Positions 18,750 to 29,192 of a DNA stretch of 64,000 bases are shown piece after piece. Made by a program: the position numbers and the translations under genes. The notes beneath the pieces are model-generated. The model saw only the letters and a program-made list of their open reading frames with translations, was not told the DNA's origin and did no database searches. Numbering within the stretch: the stretch's first letter is position 1; each line of letters opens with the position of its first letter. The DNA lies in NCBI GenBank assembly GCA_041879425.1, contig CP090854.1, positions 682,001 through 746,000 on the forward strand, read 5' to 3'. The stretch is from Vibrio pomeroyi (GTDB lineage: Bacteria; Pseudomonadota; Gammaproteobacteria; Enterobacterales; Vibrionaceae).

Positions 18750-20213
18750 ATGCTACGAATCGCAAAAGAAGCTTTAACTTTTGATGACGTTTTACTCGTC
18801 CCAGCACACTCAACCGTTCTTCCGAACACAGCTGATCTTCGCACTCAGTTAACGAAAAACATTTCTTTAAACATCCCAATGATCTCTGCATCGATGGATA
18901 CTGTTACGGAAGCACGCCTAGCAATTGCCCTTGCGCAAGAAGGTGGTATTGGCTTTATTCATAAGAATATGTCAATCGAGCAGCAAGCTGAAATGGTTCG
19001 CCAGGTTAAAATTTACGAAGCTGGTGTGGTTTCTCACCCAGTAACTGTAAGCCCTGACGCGACAATCGCTGATGTTGTAGCCCTTACTCAAAAACACGGC
19101 TTTGCCGGTTTCCCTGTTGTTACTGAAACAAACGAATTGGTTGGTATTATTACTGGCCGTGACGTTCGCTTTGTTACTGACCTTTCTAAGAAAGTTGATG
19201 TAGTAATGACGCCTAAAGCTCGCCTTGCTTCTGTTAAAGAAGGTGCAACTCGTGAAGAAGTTCAAGAGAAAATGCACGAAGCGCGTGTTGAAAAAGTTCT
19301 TGTTGTAAATGATGACTTCCAACTGACTGGAATGATCACTGCAAAAGATTTCCACAAAGCAGAACGCAAACCAAACGCTTGTAAAGATGAGCGCGGCAGC
19401 CTACGTGTAGGTGCAGCTGTTGGTGCTGGTGCTGGTAACGAAGAGCGCGTTGCTGCTCTAGTTGAAGCTGGCGTAGACGTTCTACTTATCGACTCTTCAC
19501 ACGGTCACTCTGAAGGCGTACTTAACCGTATCCGCGAAACTCGCGCTGCATACCCTGATCTACAAATCATCGGTGGTAACGTAGCAACTGGTGCTGGCGC
19601 TCGTGCTCTTATCGAAGCTGGTGTTAGTGCGGTTAAAGTAGGTATCGGCCCGGGTTCAATCTGTACGACTCGTATCGTTACTGGTGTTGGTGTTCCTCAA
19701 GTAACAGCAATCGCAGACGCTGCTGAAGTTGCAAACGAATACGGTATTCCAGTAATCGCAGATGGCGGCATCCGCTTCTCTGGCGATATCTGTAAAGCTA
19801 TCGTTGCTGGCGCATCTTGTGTGATGGTTGGTTCAATGTTCGCTGGTACTGAAGAAGCACCGGGTGAAGTTATCCTTTACAACGGTCGTTCTTACAAGTC
19901 TTACCGTGGTATGGGTTCTCTTGGCGCTATGTCTCAAGGTTCTTCTGACCGTTACTTCCAATCTGACAACGCTGCAGACAAGCTTGTTCCAGAAGGTATT
20001 GAAGGTCGTATCGCATACAAAGGTCGTCTAAAAGAGATCGTTCACCAACAGATGGGCGGTCTACGCTCAAGCATGGGCCTAACAGGTTCTGCAACTGTTG
20101 AAGACATGCGTACTAAAGCTGAGTTTGTTCGTATCTCTGGTGCGGGCATGAAAGAATCTCACGTACACGATGTTCAAATCACGAAAGAAGCACCTAACTA
20201 CCGTTTAGGTTAA
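18750..20213 (+). CDS. guaB: Inosine-5'-monophosphate dehydrogenase
   Basis: Oxidises IMP to XMP, the first committed step of GMP synthesis. The TIM barrel is split by a CBS-domain pair (about residues 90-205). The catalytic Cys lies in [15 protein letters not shown], and the flap region MGSLGAMS is intact. I use ATG 18750 (487 residues) over an in-frame TTG at 18744. Codon use is strongly biased, as expected for a highly expressed gene. guaA follows after a terminator-like hairpin. Confidence 0.97.
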   Translation: MLRIAKEALTFDDVLLVPAHSTVLPNTADLRTQLTKNISLNIPMISASMDTVTEARLAIALAQEGGIGFIHKNMSIEQQAEMVRQVKIYEAGVVSHPVTVSPDATIADVVALTQKHGFAGFPVVTETNELVGIITGRDVRFVTDLSKKVDVVMTPKARLASVKEGATREEVQEKMHEARVEKVLVVNDDFQLTGMITAKDFHKAERKPNACKDERGSLRVGAAVGAGAGNEERVAALVEAGVDVLLIDSSHGHSEGVLNRIRETRAAYPDLQIIGGNVATGAGARALIEAGVSAVKVGIGPGSICTTRIVTGVGVPQVTAIADAAEVANEYGIPVIADGGIRFSGDICKAIVAGASCVMVGSMFAGTEEAPGEVILYNGRSYKSYRGMGSLGAMSQGSSDRYFQSDNAADKLVPEGIEGRIAYKGRLKEIVHQQMGGLRSSMGLTGSATVEDMRTKAEFVRISGAGMKESHVHDVQITKEAPNYRLG

Positions 20214-20232
20214 TAATACGTCCAAACGTTTG

Positions 20233-20265
20233 AATAATGTGCTGATTTAGTCGGCACATTATTTT
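20233..20265 (+). terminator. Rho-independent terminator after guaB
   Basis: A 10-bp stem AATAATGTGC / GCACATTATT with an 11-nt loop is followed by TT. The T-tract is short, so partial readthrough into guaA is plausible. Confidence 0.7.
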
Positions 20266-20415
20266 ATCTAAAGCCTGTTTTGTTGAACGTATGATTTTTG
20301 CAAAACATCGACTTACAGATAACCAACGAAAACGTTTGCTTTATTTCTTGAAGAGTTAATCAGAGGTGAGTAAACTCGCCTCCGTTTTATCACATAGCCA
20401 ATAAGACTGCTTACA

Positions 20416-21969
20416 ATGACTAAAAATATTCATGACCAACGTATTCTAATTCTGGACTTCGGTTCTCAATACACACAGCTAGTAGCTCGTCGTATTCGTG
20501 AGATCGGTGTTTACTGTGAACTTTGGAGCTGGGACGTAGAAGAAGCGGATATTCGTGAATTCAATCCAGACGGTATCATCCTATCTGGTGGCCCTGAAAG
20601 TGTAACGGAAGAGAACTCTCCACGTGCACCTCAGTACGTATTTGATTCAGGTGTTCCTGTATTCGGTATTTGCTACGGCATGCAAACTATGGCTGAGCAA
20701 CTTGGCGGTAAAGTAGCAACGTCTACTGAACGCGAGTTCGGCTACGCTGCTGTACAAGTGACTGGTGAATCTGCACTTTTCACTGACCTTGAGTCTACTC
20801 AAGACGTTTGGATGAGCCACGGCGACAAAGTAGTTGAGATTCCAGCTGATTTCACAAAGATCGCTGAAACAGACACTTGCCCATACGCTGCAATGGCAAA
20901 CGAAGAGAAGAAGTACTTCGGTGTTCAATTCCACCCAGAAGTAACACACACTAAAAACGGCCTGAAAATGCTTGAGAACTTCGTTCTTAACGTATGTGGT
21001 TGTGAAGGTCTGTGGACTTCAGCTTCAATCATTGAAGATGCAGTTGCACGTATTAAAGAACAAGTCGGTGACGACGAAGTTATCCTTGGTCTTTCTGGCG
21101 GTGTTGATTCATCTGTAGTTGCGATGCTTGCTCACCGCGCTATCGGCGACAAACTAACATGTGTATTTGTTGATAACGGCCTTCTTCGTCTAAACGAAGC
21201 TGAGCAAGTTATGGATATGTTTGGCGACCAGTTCGGCCTAAACATCATCAAAGTAGATGCAGAAGATCGTTTCCTTAAAGCTCTGGAAGGCGAAGCTGAA
21301 CCAGAAGCTAAGCGTAAGATCATCGGTCACGTATTCGTAGATATCTTCGATGAAGAGTCTAAGAAGCTGTCTAATGCTAAATGGCTTGCTCAGGGTACTA
21401 TCTACCCAGACGTAATCGAGTCTGCAGCATCTAAGACAGGTAAAGCACACGTAATCAAATCTCACCACAACGTTGGTGGCCTTCCTGATGATATGGAAAT
21501 GGGTCTTGTTGAGCCTCTACGTGAGCTGTTTAAAGATGAAGTACGTAAGATCGGCCTTGAGCTTGGTCTTCCATACAACATGCTTTACCGCCACCCGTTC
21601 CCGGGTCCAGGTCTAGGTGTTCGTGTTCTTGGCGAAATCAAGAAAGAGTACTGTGATCTACTGCGTCGCGCAGATGCTATCTTCATTGAAGAGCTTCACG
21701 CTGCTGACCTTTACCACAAAGTATCTCAAGCATTCACGGTATTCCTACCAGTACGTTCAGTTGGCGTAATGGGCGATGGCCGTAAGTACGATTGGGTTGT
21801 ATCTCTACGTGCTGTAGAAACTATCGACTTCATGACAGCTCACTGGGCACACCTACCATACGACTTCCTAGGTAAGGTATCTAACCGTATTATCAACGAA
21901 GTTAACGGCATTTCGCGTGTTGTTTACGATATTTCTGGTAAGCCACCAGCAACTATCGAGTGGGAATAA
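20416..21969 (+). CDS. guaA: GMP synthase (glutamine-hydrolysing)
   Basis: Converts XMP to GMP with ATP and glutamine (517 residues). The class I amidotransferase domain carries the Cys nucleophile in [11 protein letters not shown] and His/Glu in GVQFHPEV. The ATP-pyrophosphatase P-loop is [10 protein letters not shown], and the C-terminal dimerisation domain ends in PATIEWE. Forms the guaB-guaA purine pair with a 200-bp spacer. Confidence 0.98.
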   Translation: MTKNIHDQRILILDFGSQYTQLVARRIREIGVYCELWSWDVEEADIREFNPDGIILSGGPESVTEENSPRAPQYVFDSGVPVFGICYGMQTMAEQLGGKVATSTEREFGYAAVQVTGESALFTDLESTQDVWMSHGDKVVEIPADFTKIAETDTCPYAAMANEEKKYFGVQFHPEVTHTKNGLKMLENFVLNVCGCEGLWTSASIIEDAVARIKEQVGDDEVILGLSGGVDSSVVAMLAHRAIGDKLTCVFVDNGLLRLNEAEQVMDMFGDQFGLNIIKVDAEDRFLKALEGEAEPEAKRKIIGHVFVDIFDEESKKLSNAKWLAQGTIYPDVIESAASKTGKAHVIKSHHNVGGLPDDMEMGLVEPLRELFKDEVRKIGLELGLPYNMLYRHPFPGPGLGVRVLGEIKKEYCDLLRRADAIFIEELHAADLYHKVSQAFTVFLPVRSVGVMGDGRKYDWVVSLRAVETIDFMTAHWAHLPYDFLGKVSNRIINEVNGISRVVYDISGKPPATIEWE

Positions 21970-22005
21970 TCTCTTAGAGATTTAACCAGCTTTGATTAAG
22001 ATCTT

Positions 22006-22034
22006 AAGCCTTGAACTCAGTTCGGGGCTTTTTT
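22006..22034 (+). terminator. Rho-independent terminator after guaA
   Basis: AAGCCTTGAAC pairs with GTTCGGGGCTT around a 3-nt loop, followed by six T residues. Confidence 0.88.
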
Positions 22035-22292
22035 CTTTTCGATTCATTATATTGATTCATTGCATTAAAGGCTTGTGAGCAACACTTAGAAACCAAGTGA
22101 GCGACACCTAGAAACCAAATCGGTTGGAAACTAGATATCAGCTCAAGAAAGTATGATACGTGTTGTTACGTTTAACTATACATAAAACTATCACTCGCAC
22201 TTTTTATAAATTCATACCGTAACAGCTAGGCTATTTCCCACGTGCCACATACTCTTTGATGGACTTATTAAGGACAGATAAGAGAATCCATC

Positions 22293-23990
22293 ATGTTAAA
22301 AATCAAATATTTGGCGACAGTACTGGGCTGCACCTTAGCAGCACAAAGTCATGCGTCTTTGAACATTCAACCTGATCCGCAAAACCCGAATGGCTACCTT
22401 GTTGAAAAGTCGGCATTACAAGCCGCTGAACAAGCAAAAACCTCGGATCCTATGTATGCGATCTGGTCACAGGCCCTACAAACTCGTTCGAACACCATCG
22501 TTGAAGCGATTGAACCCGGTTCACTTTCCAACCCTGAAAACGTAAAGCGGGTTGAGCGTGTATTCCCTCAGTCTGAATGGGATTTCCTTACTCAGATGGC
22601 AGCGCCAGAATACACTTACACTCGTTTCTTACGTGCGATTGGTAAATTCCCTGCTTTCTGTGGCGAGTACACCGATGGCCGCGACTCTGATGCCATCTGT
22701 AAGAAATCCATCATCACCGCTTTTGCTCACTTCTCTCAAGAGACGGGCGGTCACATCGCGATAGACAACACATCTGATAACCCATTAGCTCTCGAAGAGT
22801 GGCAGCAAGCGCTGGTACATGTTCGTGAAATGGGGTGGTCTGAAGGTCAAGAAGGCTACACCACTGGTTGTGGTCAGAACGATTGGCAAAATGCTCGCTG
22901 GCCATGTGCCGCGGGGCAGGGCTACTTCGGTCGTGGTGCTAAACAGCTTTCTTACCACTTTAACTACGGTGCCTTCTCGGAGGTGATGTTTGATGGTGAT
23001 GCGACGGTGCTATTGAATAATCCGGGCTTAGTTGCTGACTCTTGGTTGAACTTAGCTTCAGCTATCTGGTTCTTCTTAACACCACAAGCGCCTAAACCAG
23101 CAATGCTGCATGTTATCGACCGTACATGGACGCCATCTCAACGTGAATTGGATGCGGGTATTGGTTATGGCTTTGGTACCACCATCAATGTGATCAACGG
23201 TGGTATTGAGTGTGGTGAACAGAATAAAGACAAAGGCCAGCCAGTTAACCGTATTCGTTATTGGGAAGGGCTAGCAGCGCACTATGAAATTCCTGTAGAA
23301 GCGGATGAAGCGAATACTTGTTGGCAGCAAACCCCATACGGAAGCTTGAATCTCAATGGCGCGACTGACGTGCTGTACACCAACTGGGATGGTAACTGGA
23401 AATACTACGCAGATCGCCCAGAAGGCTATTCATTTGAATGTGAGTTGGTTGGTTTCCAAACGGCTTATTCTGCGCTGGTGGCGGGCGATTACGAGAAGTG
23501 TGTGACCAATTTCTATGGTTCTCATGCAAGCTGGCCGGAAGTGAAAGTGGTCGATAAGCTTGATCCGGTAGACCCAGGAACCGATCCTGGTGGCAACGGT
23601 TGGAGTGCGACTAAGGTTTACAACGCTGGCGATCAAGTGACTCACAACGGTGCGACTTACGAAGCGAAATGGTGGACGCAAGGGGATGACCCTGCTAATG
23701 GCGGCCCTTGGAAATTCGTGGCAGGTGAGCCAACACCACCAGTAGTGACTGACCCAGCTCCTGTTGATCCTGCTCCGGTGGACCCAACACCAGTTGAACC
23801 ACCTGTGACCGAGCCACCTGCAGTTGTTGACCCATCGGTGTTTATCACATGGGAAGCGGGAGTTAGCCAAGTAAGTAACGGTGACAAAGTGACACATAAC
23901 GGCAAGTGCTTCGTGTCTAAAAATGGCCCGGGTGTTTGGGAGAGCCCTGTTCAGTCGAATTGGTTCTGGGATGAAATCAGTTGTAATTGA
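22293..23990 (+). CDS. Secreted GH19-type chitinase with chitin-binding modules
   Basis: Predicted extracellular chitinase (565 residues). A signal peptide ends near SHA (residue 21). The glycoside hydrolase family 19 domain (about 75-330) contains [12 protein letters not shown], whose Glu is the likely acid, and the substrate-binding [16 protein letters not shown]. After a gap come a CBM5/12-like module ([20 protein letters not shown] and nearby Trp), a Pro-rich linker of repeated PAPVDP units, and a second shorter module with Cys near the end (FITWEAGVS... to ISCN). Chitin use is a core vibrio trait. It has its own terminator. Confidence 0.9.
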   Translation: MLKIKYLATVLGCTLAAQSHASLNIQPDPQNPNGYLVEKSALQAAEQAKTSDPMYAIWSQALQTRSNTIVEAIEPGSLSNPENVKRVERVFPQSEWDFLTQMAAPEYTYTRFLRAIGKFPAFCGEYTDGRDSDAICKKSIITAFAHFSQETGGHIAIDNTSDNPLALEEWQQALVHVREMGWSEGQEGYTTGCGQNDWQNARWPCAAGQGYFGRGAKQLSYHFNYGAFSEVMFDGDATVLLNNPGLVADSWLNLASAIWFFLTPQAPKPAMLHVIDRTWTPSQRELDAGIGYGFGTTINVINGGIECGEQNKDKGQPVNRIRYWEGLAAHYEIPVEADEANTCWQQTPYGSLNLNGATDVLYTNWDGNWKYYADRPEGYSFECELVGFQTAYSALVAGDYEKCVTNFYGSHASWPEVKVVDKLDPVDPGTDPGGNGWSATKVYNAGDQVTHNGATYEAKWWTQGDDPANGGPWKFVAGEPTPPVVTDPAPVDPAPVDPTPVEPPVTEPPAVVDPSVFITWEAGVSQVSNGDKVTHNGKCFVSKNGPGVWESPVQSNWFWDEISCN

Positions 23991-24059
23991 TAGTCTGAAT
24001 ATCGAAACAGTGGTTTAAACGACGAGTTCAGTATTACGCTGTAGCGATATAAATAATCA

Positions 24060-24091
24060 AAAGCCGAAAGTTTCTACTTTCGGCTTTTTTT
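24060..24091 (+). terminator. Rho-independent terminator after chitinase
   Basis: A 12-bp stem AAAGCCGAAAGT / ACTTTCGGCTTT with a TTCT loop runs into a T-tract. Confidence 0.93.
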
Positions 24092-24263
24092 CGTTTCGAA
24101 CTTGGTGGTCTAGGAAGGTCGATGGGTCTATTCGGCTATGTTAATGTGCATTTTAAGGCTAATTATCCAGTTAGAGGATAAAGTTCTGTACAAATTGCGA
24201 TTGTGAATTTATATTCAAATTTAACTTATATTTATTCTTTATTTTTAGGGTTAAGGTGTACCT

Positions 24264-25814
24264 ATGGAACAGACAGATATCACGTCACTCATCCCCATTG
24301 TGATTACTTTGGTGTTGTCGTTGGCGACAAGGAATGTGGTGATAGGCCTTTTTGCTGGCGTGCTAAGTGGTGTTGCGATGCTGACTGGTATGTTTAGCGA
24401 ACTCAATCCGCTTGATACGTTTGGTACCATGGTTAAAGGTTACTTAGTCCCTCAACTTACCGACAGCTATAACGCTGGCGTGATTATGTTGTTGGTGTTC
24501 ATCGGAGGCTTTGTTGCCTTGATGGAGAAATCGGGCGGTGGTGTTGCGTTTGCCAAGCGTGTTACCCAATGGGTAAGCAATAAATGCCAAGCGCAAATCT
24601 CGGCATGGTTTGGGGGAATCGTTATATTTTTCTCTGACTTAGGTACCCCTTTAATCGTTGGCCCTGTTTTTCGTCCCCTTTTCGATAAACTGAAACTTTC
24701 AAGACAGAAGCTAGCATTCATCATTGATTCAACCTCATCGCCAGTTGCGATCCTTATCCCTTTTATCGGGTGGGGCGTTTACATCATGAGCCTGATTCAA
24801 AAAGAGTTCACGGCCTTGAATGTCAACATGTCTGACTGGGATGCCTTCATCGGTGCGATTCCTTTTCAGTTCTACGCATTCCTCGCGATTTTCATCGTTC
24901 CTTTGGTTTCATTTAAAGGCTTAGACTTCGGACCAATTGCGAAAGCTGAACGTGATTGCCAAGCGGGAATCGATACTGGCGTGAATAGCGAGTCACTTAA
25001 TCCTTTCTCGCATAAAAATGCAAAGGCCTCTTTTGTTTGGGCACCACTGTTAGTGATGTTGGTGGTGTTGTGTGCCATGTTGGTTCCGCAAGGCTTCCCA
25101 TTCCAAAAGGTTGCTGGTTCATCATTCAGAGCGGCTTTATCTTCGGCTTACTTCTTTGCCGCGATTACCTTGATCTCGTTGATGGCTTATTACGGAGTAA
25201 GAAAGCTTTCAGATGGTGTCTCTGTGTACCTGAAAGGCATGGGTAACATGATGCCTGTTGCGATTATCTTGGTACTGGCGTGGGCGTTAAGCTCGATTGG
25301 TAAAGAGTTAGGTGCAGCCGCTTATATTGCAGAGCAAGCGCAGAGCGGGTTCCCTTATTGGTTAGTGCCTGCCGTAGCCTTCTTGTTGTCGGCTATTATC
25401 TCATTCGCAACGGGCTCTTCATGGGGAACCTTCGCTATCATGATGCCATTGGTTATCCCAACCGCGATCGCGATTGATGCACCGCTTCTGGTAGCGATTG
25501 GCGCTGTACTTTCTGGCGGCTTGTTTGGTGATCACTGCTCACCGATCTCTGAAACTACCATTCTCTCTTCGACTGGCGCTGGGTGTGATCAGTTTGAGCA
25601 CTTTAAGACACAGCTGCCTTACGCATTGATGAATGGTTCAATTGCTTTAGTGAGCTTTATCGTAGCTGGCTTTACTGGCAGCTCGCTGGTTGTGTTAGGT
25701 GCGCTTGTCGCTCAATTAGTGGTTGTGACACTGTTAGCCAAGCGTGATGCGAGTAAAAACGCTTCTTCAGAAGTGCAATCTCAAGTATCTGAATCTAAAG
25801 CTCAACAAGCGTAA
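24264..25814 (+). CDS. NhaC-family Na+/H+ antiporter-like transporter
   Basis: Inner-membrane transporter (516 residues) with about 11-12 hydrophobic helices. Family features include the repeated hairpin half-sites FFSDLGTPLIVGPVFRPL and SGGLFGDHCSPISETTILSS, as well as SFATGSSWGTFAIMMPLVIP. NhaC-family members exchange Na+ for H+, sometimes with organic substrates such as malate or lactate; the substrate here cannot be read. The C-terminal tail is hydrophilic. It is followed by a 650-bp repeat-rich spacer. Confidence 0.85.
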   Translation: MEQTDITSLIPIVITLVLSLATRNVVIGLFAGVLSGVAMLTGMFSELNPLDTFGTMVKGYLVPQLTDSYNAGVIMLLVFIGGFVALMEKSGGGVAFAKRVTQWVSNKCQAQISAWFGGIVIFFSDLGTPLIVGPVFRPLFDKLKLSRQKLAFIIDSTSSPVAILIPFIGWGVYIMSLIQKEFTALNVNMSDWDAFIGAIPFQFYAFLAIFIVPLVSFKGLDFGPIAKAERDCQAGIDTGVNSESLNPFSHKNAKASFVWAPLLVMLVVLCAMLVPQGFPFQKVAGSSFRAALSSAYFFAAITLISLMAYYGVRKLSDGVSVYLKGMGNMMPVAIILVLAWALSSIGKELGAAAYIAEQAQSGFPYWLVPAVAFLLSAIISFATGSSWGTFAIMMPLVIPTAIAIDAPLLVAIGAVLSGGLFGDHCSPISETTILSSTGAGCDQFEHFKTQLPYALMNGSIALVSFIVAGFTGSSLVVLGALVAQLVVVTLLAKRDASKNASSEVQSQVSESKAQQA

Positions 25815-25833
25815 TTTAAGATGGCAAATGAGG

Positions 25834-26056
25834 GATGAGATTCCAGATATCTCGTCCCTCGATTCTGGAATGACGATTCGATGAATGGATGCGGGATACG
25901 AGTAACGAAAAGATCGTCCTATTATTACTCGTGTTTGCTATTTAGTTTCTCGCTTACTCAACCAGAACGCGCTGTTCGCATTCCGCATCCCGTTACCCGC
26001 ATCTACATAAACTTCCGTCATCCCCTACAATGAGGGACGAACGTGATAGGGAATCT
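25834..26056 (+). repeat. MITE-like intergenic repeat, copy 1
   Basis: The unit begins GATGAGATTCCAGATATCTC, continues with ATTCTGGAATGACG and a GCGGGATACGAGTAACGAAAAG block, and ends in CGTGATAGGGAATCT. Its ends form an inverted pair (AGATTCC / GGAATCT). Internal segments GCGGGATACGAGTAACG and CGCATCCCGTTACCCGCATC are roughly complementary, so the whole unit can fold. No open reading frame is convincing. A second copy follows directly. Confidence 0.75.
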
Positions 26057-26084
26057 CTTATGTACCAAAAGTGCTTATATTGAA

Positions 26085-26286
26085 GATGAGATTCCAGATA
26101 CCTCGTCCCTCGGTTCTGGAATGACGAATTAATGAATAGATACGGGATGCGAGTAAACAAGTAACGAAAAGCTCGCTGTCTCTTGTTCAGCATTCACACC
26201 TAATATCTCACTTACTTGAATCTACAGACTCTTTTCGCATCTCGTATCTCGTTACTCGCATCTCTTTTATAGCGTGATAGGGAATC
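26085..26286 (+). repeat. MITE-like intergenic repeat, copy 2
   Basis: Degenerate second copy of the preceding unit: GATGAGATTCCAGATACCTC at the left end, ATTCTGGAATGACG-like and CGGGATGCGAGTAAACAAGTAACGAAAAG-like blocks inside, and GCGTGATAGGGAATCT at the right end. The rest of the spacer up to satP (26287-26467) is AT-rich, with no gene seen. Confidence 0.75.
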
Positions 26287-26467
26287 TGCTTATTGATAGT
26301 TTCTGTGAATCAATACAGCTTGTTATGAAACTAATTTTCCATGTGATCATTTCAACAACCTTAGTTTTCGATAACTGGATTATCCCAAAAGCAATTTATC
26401 AATTAAAATTTTCTTACAAATTTTATCGATTTTTTTTAATCAACCACTTTAATAAGGTAAATTCGCA

Positions 26468-27061
26468 ATGTCGACCAAACTAGCTAACCCAGCGCCACTA
26501 GGCTTAATGGGTTTCGGTATGACCACTATTCTTCTTAATATCCACAACGCAGGTTTCTTCCCAATGGATTCAATGATCCTTGCGATGGGTATTTTTTACG
26601 GTGGTTTGAGCCAAGTTATCGTGGGCACTATGTGTTTCAAACGTGGTGACACGTTCGGTACAACTGCGTTTGCTTCTTACGGCCTATTCTGGTTGTCTTT
26701 GGTTGGTTTGATTGTAATGCCTTACATGGGCCTACCAGCAAGCCCTGCGGCATTCATGGGTTGGTATCTACTACTATGGGGCATCTTCACAGGCTTCATG
26801 TTCATCGGCTCTCTATGCTACCCAGTAGCGAAGCAAGTAGTATTCGGTTCACTAACTATCTTGTTCTTCTTACTTGCAGCTCATAACTTCACAGGCAGCG
26901 CACTGATCGGCACTATCGCTGGTTTTGAAGGCATCTTCTGTGGCGCTTCTGCTATTTACTTTGCAATGGCACAAGTAATCAACAACGAATACGGCCGCAC
27001 AGTACTGCCAGTTGGTGAGAAGAAAGCACCTCAAATGGCAACACAAGAAATCGCTGCTTAA
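26468..27061 (+). CDS. satP: Acetate/succinate transporter, SatP (YaaH) family
   Basis: Small inner-membrane carrier of the GPR1/FUN34/SatP family (197 residues, six hydrophobic helices) that takes up acetate and succinate with protons. The signature [18 protein letters not shown] is at residues 7-24, and FxxGxxQ-like [11 protein letters not shown] follows. AATAAGGTAAATTCGCA precedes the ATG. It converges with the AGCS symporter gene across a shared terminator. Confidence 0.92.
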   Translation: MSTKLANPAPLGLMGFGMTTILLNIHNAGFFPMDSMILAMGIFYGGLSQVIVGTMCFKRGDTFGTTAFASYGLFWLSLVGLIVMPYMGLPASPAAFMGWYLLLWGIFTGFMFIGSLCYPVAKQVVFGSLTILFFLLAAHNFTGSALIGTIAGFEGIFCGASAIYFAMAQVINNEYGRTVLPVGEKKAPQMATQEIAA

Positions 27062-27084
27062 TTTAGCGTTTCTTAGAAATATAA

Positions 27085-27114
27085 AAAAAGGGTTAGCCAT
27101 GGCTAACCCTTTTT
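27085..27114. terminator. Bidirectional terminator between satP and the AGCS gene
   Basis: Perfect 30-bp palindrome (AAAAAGGGTTAGCCA and its complement), A-rich on the left and T-rich on the right; works for both strands. Confidence 0.93.
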
Positions 27115-27186
27115 GCATCTTGCTTCAAAGAAAAACAGAATCTAAAACATCGTTATTCTTTAAAGCAATATCACTGTTTGAACGTC

Positions 27187-28734
27187 TTACGCTGAAGGCT
27201 GCTCAACAGGCTTGCTGTCTGCCGCTTCGGCTTCAGGCGATTTACCCGTTTTGCGCTTGTACTTCTCTTCCCAGTAAGTAGCACCTTTAATGCCTAGTTT
27301 CACAGGGTTGAACGTGTATTCAGTTACACCTTGTTTCTGTTGCTCTTCGTAATCAGCCAGTGCTTTAAGCGCAGGCTTAGACATGAAGAAGATAATCAGA
27401 ATACCTACGATGTTTAACCATGCCATTAAGCCAACACCAACATCACCCATTGCCCATGCAAGGTTCGCTGTTTTAACTGTGCCATAGAAAACTGCAGTGA
27501 TAAGAACAAGCTTAAGTACGAACATCATGCCAGGGATCTTGATGGTACGACGTAGGTAAGCAATATTCGTTTCTGCAATGTAGTAGTAAGCAAGAATCGT
27601 TGTAAATGCGAAGAAGAACAGAGCAAATGCGATGAATGGCTTACCAATGCCTGGTAGTGCACTTTCAATAGCAAGCTGTGTAAATACAGGGCCATTCGCG
27701 CCAATGTTTGCTGCTAGGTTCTGAACAAGGAATACACCTTCAGCGCCGCCGTGAACGTTGTAAGCACCAGTGATGATGATCATGAACGCTGTAGCAGAAC
27801 ATACTAGAAGTGTATCGATGTAGATAGAGAACGCTTGTACCAAACCTTGCTGAGCTGGGTGATCAACACTTGCAGCCGCTGCCGCGTGAGGACCAGTACC
27901 TTGACCCGCTTCGTTTGAGTAAACACCACGTTTAACACCCCAACCAATTGCAGCACCGAAGCCTGCCATAGGTGTGAATGCATCACCAACAATCATTGCG
28001 AAAACAGTTGGCACTTGGCTGATGTTTAGCAGAATGATAACGAACGCGATGATGATGTAAGCCAGTGCCATGAAAGGAACAACGATCTGTGTGAAGTTCG
28101 CAATACGTTTAACACCACCAAAGATGATGAAAGCAAGGATGATAGCGACAACAGTACCAGTGAAAATTTTAGCAAAACTGAATGTACCAACAGCTGTTTC
28201 GATCATATCACCTGAACCAAATGCAGCTTCTACAGCGTTACCGATACTGTTTGACTGAACACCTGGAAGTAAAATACCACAAGCAAAAATAGTCGCGATT
28301 GCGAAGATCCATGCGTACCACTTCTGACCCATCGCTTTTTCGATGTAGTAAGCCGGACCACCACGGAACTGGCCTTCGTCTTCTTCTTTATAGATTTGCG
28401 CTAGCGTTGATTCTGCATAAGCAGTCGCGGCACCAAAGAAGGCTACAACCCACATCCAGAATACTGCACCCGGGCCACCGAAACCGATAGCAGCAGCAAC
28501 ACCTGCAATGTTACCTGTACCTACACGGCCAGATAGCGAAACGGCGAGAGCTTGGAAAGACGAGATGCCTTTTGACGAGCTTTTACCCGAAAGTAACAAG
28601 CGCCACATTTCAAAGAAGTGACGGATTTGTACAAATCGAGTCATGACGGAGTAGAACAAACCTGCACCTAAACATAGGTAGATAAGCACTGGACTCCAGA
28701 TAATTCCATTCAAAAAATCAACGAATGACTGCAT
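27187..28734 (-). CDS. Sodium:alanine/glycine symporter (AGCS family)
   Basis: Inner-membrane amino-acid symporter (515 residues) of the alanine/glycine:cation symporter family, with about 11 hydrophobic helices. Family segments include SLSGRVGTGNIAGVAAAIGF near the start and GWGVKRGVYSNEAGQGTGPH in the middle. ATG 28734 is chosen over ATG 28782 because AGGGA lies about 8 nt upstream and MQSFVDFLN is the usual N-terminus. The tail is hydrophilic (KRKTGKSPEAEAADSKP). No glycine riboswitch was found upstream, although such switches precede some vibrio AGCS genes. Confidence 0.9.
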   Translation of the reverse strand: MQSFVDFLNGIIWSPVLIYLCLGAGLFYSVMTRFVQIRHFFEMWRLLLSGKSSSKGISSFQALAVSLSGRVGTGNIAGVAAAIGFGGPGAVFWMWVVAFFGAATAYAESTLAQIYKEEDEGQFRGGPAYYIEKAMGQKWYAWIFAIATIFACGILLPGVQSNSIGNAVEAAFGSGDMIETAVGTFSFAKIFTGTVVAIILAFIIFGGVKRIANFTQIVVPFMALAYIIIAFVIILLNISQVPTVFAMIVGDAFTPMAGFGAAIGWGVKRGVYSNEAGQGTGPHAAAAASVDHPAQQGLVQAFSIYIDTLLVCSATAFMIIITGAYNVHGGAEGVFLVQNLAANIGANGPVFTQLAIESALPGIGKPFIAFALFFFAFTTILAYYYIAETNIAYLRRTIKIPGMMFVLKLVLITAVFYGTVKTANLAWAMGDVGVGLMAWLNIVGILIIFFMSKPALKALADYEEQQKQGVTEYTFNPVKLGIKGATYWEEKYKRKTGKSPEAEAADSKPVEQPSA

Positions 28735-29192
28735 GAGTATTTTCCCTGTTAGTTTTACTTGTGATTGTTTTTCGAACAACACAATACTTCACTTGTAACC
28801 TGAGTGTTAAATTATTTAACTACGCATTGGGATTACTGTGACATAAAGCATGTTACAGGAGCTAATTGTTAACGCTTAGTGCTATTTCGGGAATCGTTCC
28901 ATTTAAATGCAAGTGCAACTAGTTGCTTTGTTTCGGGTTTTGCAAAGTGAATAAATAGTGATTAATACAAACAAGTAAGTTTTGTGATCGGTGATTAAGA
29001 AAGGGTGGCGATAAAATAGACGAATCGACCATTTAGCATGAAAGCCTGCTAGAGTGAATTTGTTACGGTAAAGTTAGAATATATCACTTGCTCAGGATGG
29101 GTAGGCAGTTTTAGAGCGCTATCATTTTTTGAGGGGATAAAATGATGGTTTTTATATTTACGGTAGGAAAAGTGCCTAGTTAGACACTTGTT
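28735..29192. other. Intergenic region upstream of the AGCS gene
   Basis: About 460 bp with no plausible gene. It should hold the promoter of the AGCS gene (minus strand) and the end of the MBL gene transcript. I see no riboswitch core and no strong terminator. Confidence 0.6.

Noticed and set aside
20221..20231. CCAAACGTTTG downstream of guaB as a third att copy
   Set aside because: It shares only a short palindromic core with the att-like scars and has no tmRNA 3' end or hairpin in the same arrangement.
28735..29192. Possible glycine riboswitch upstream of the AGCS symporter gene
   Set aside because: Some vibrio AGCS genes have one, but the conserved GGAGAG and CCGAAGG-type cores are absent on the minus strand here.
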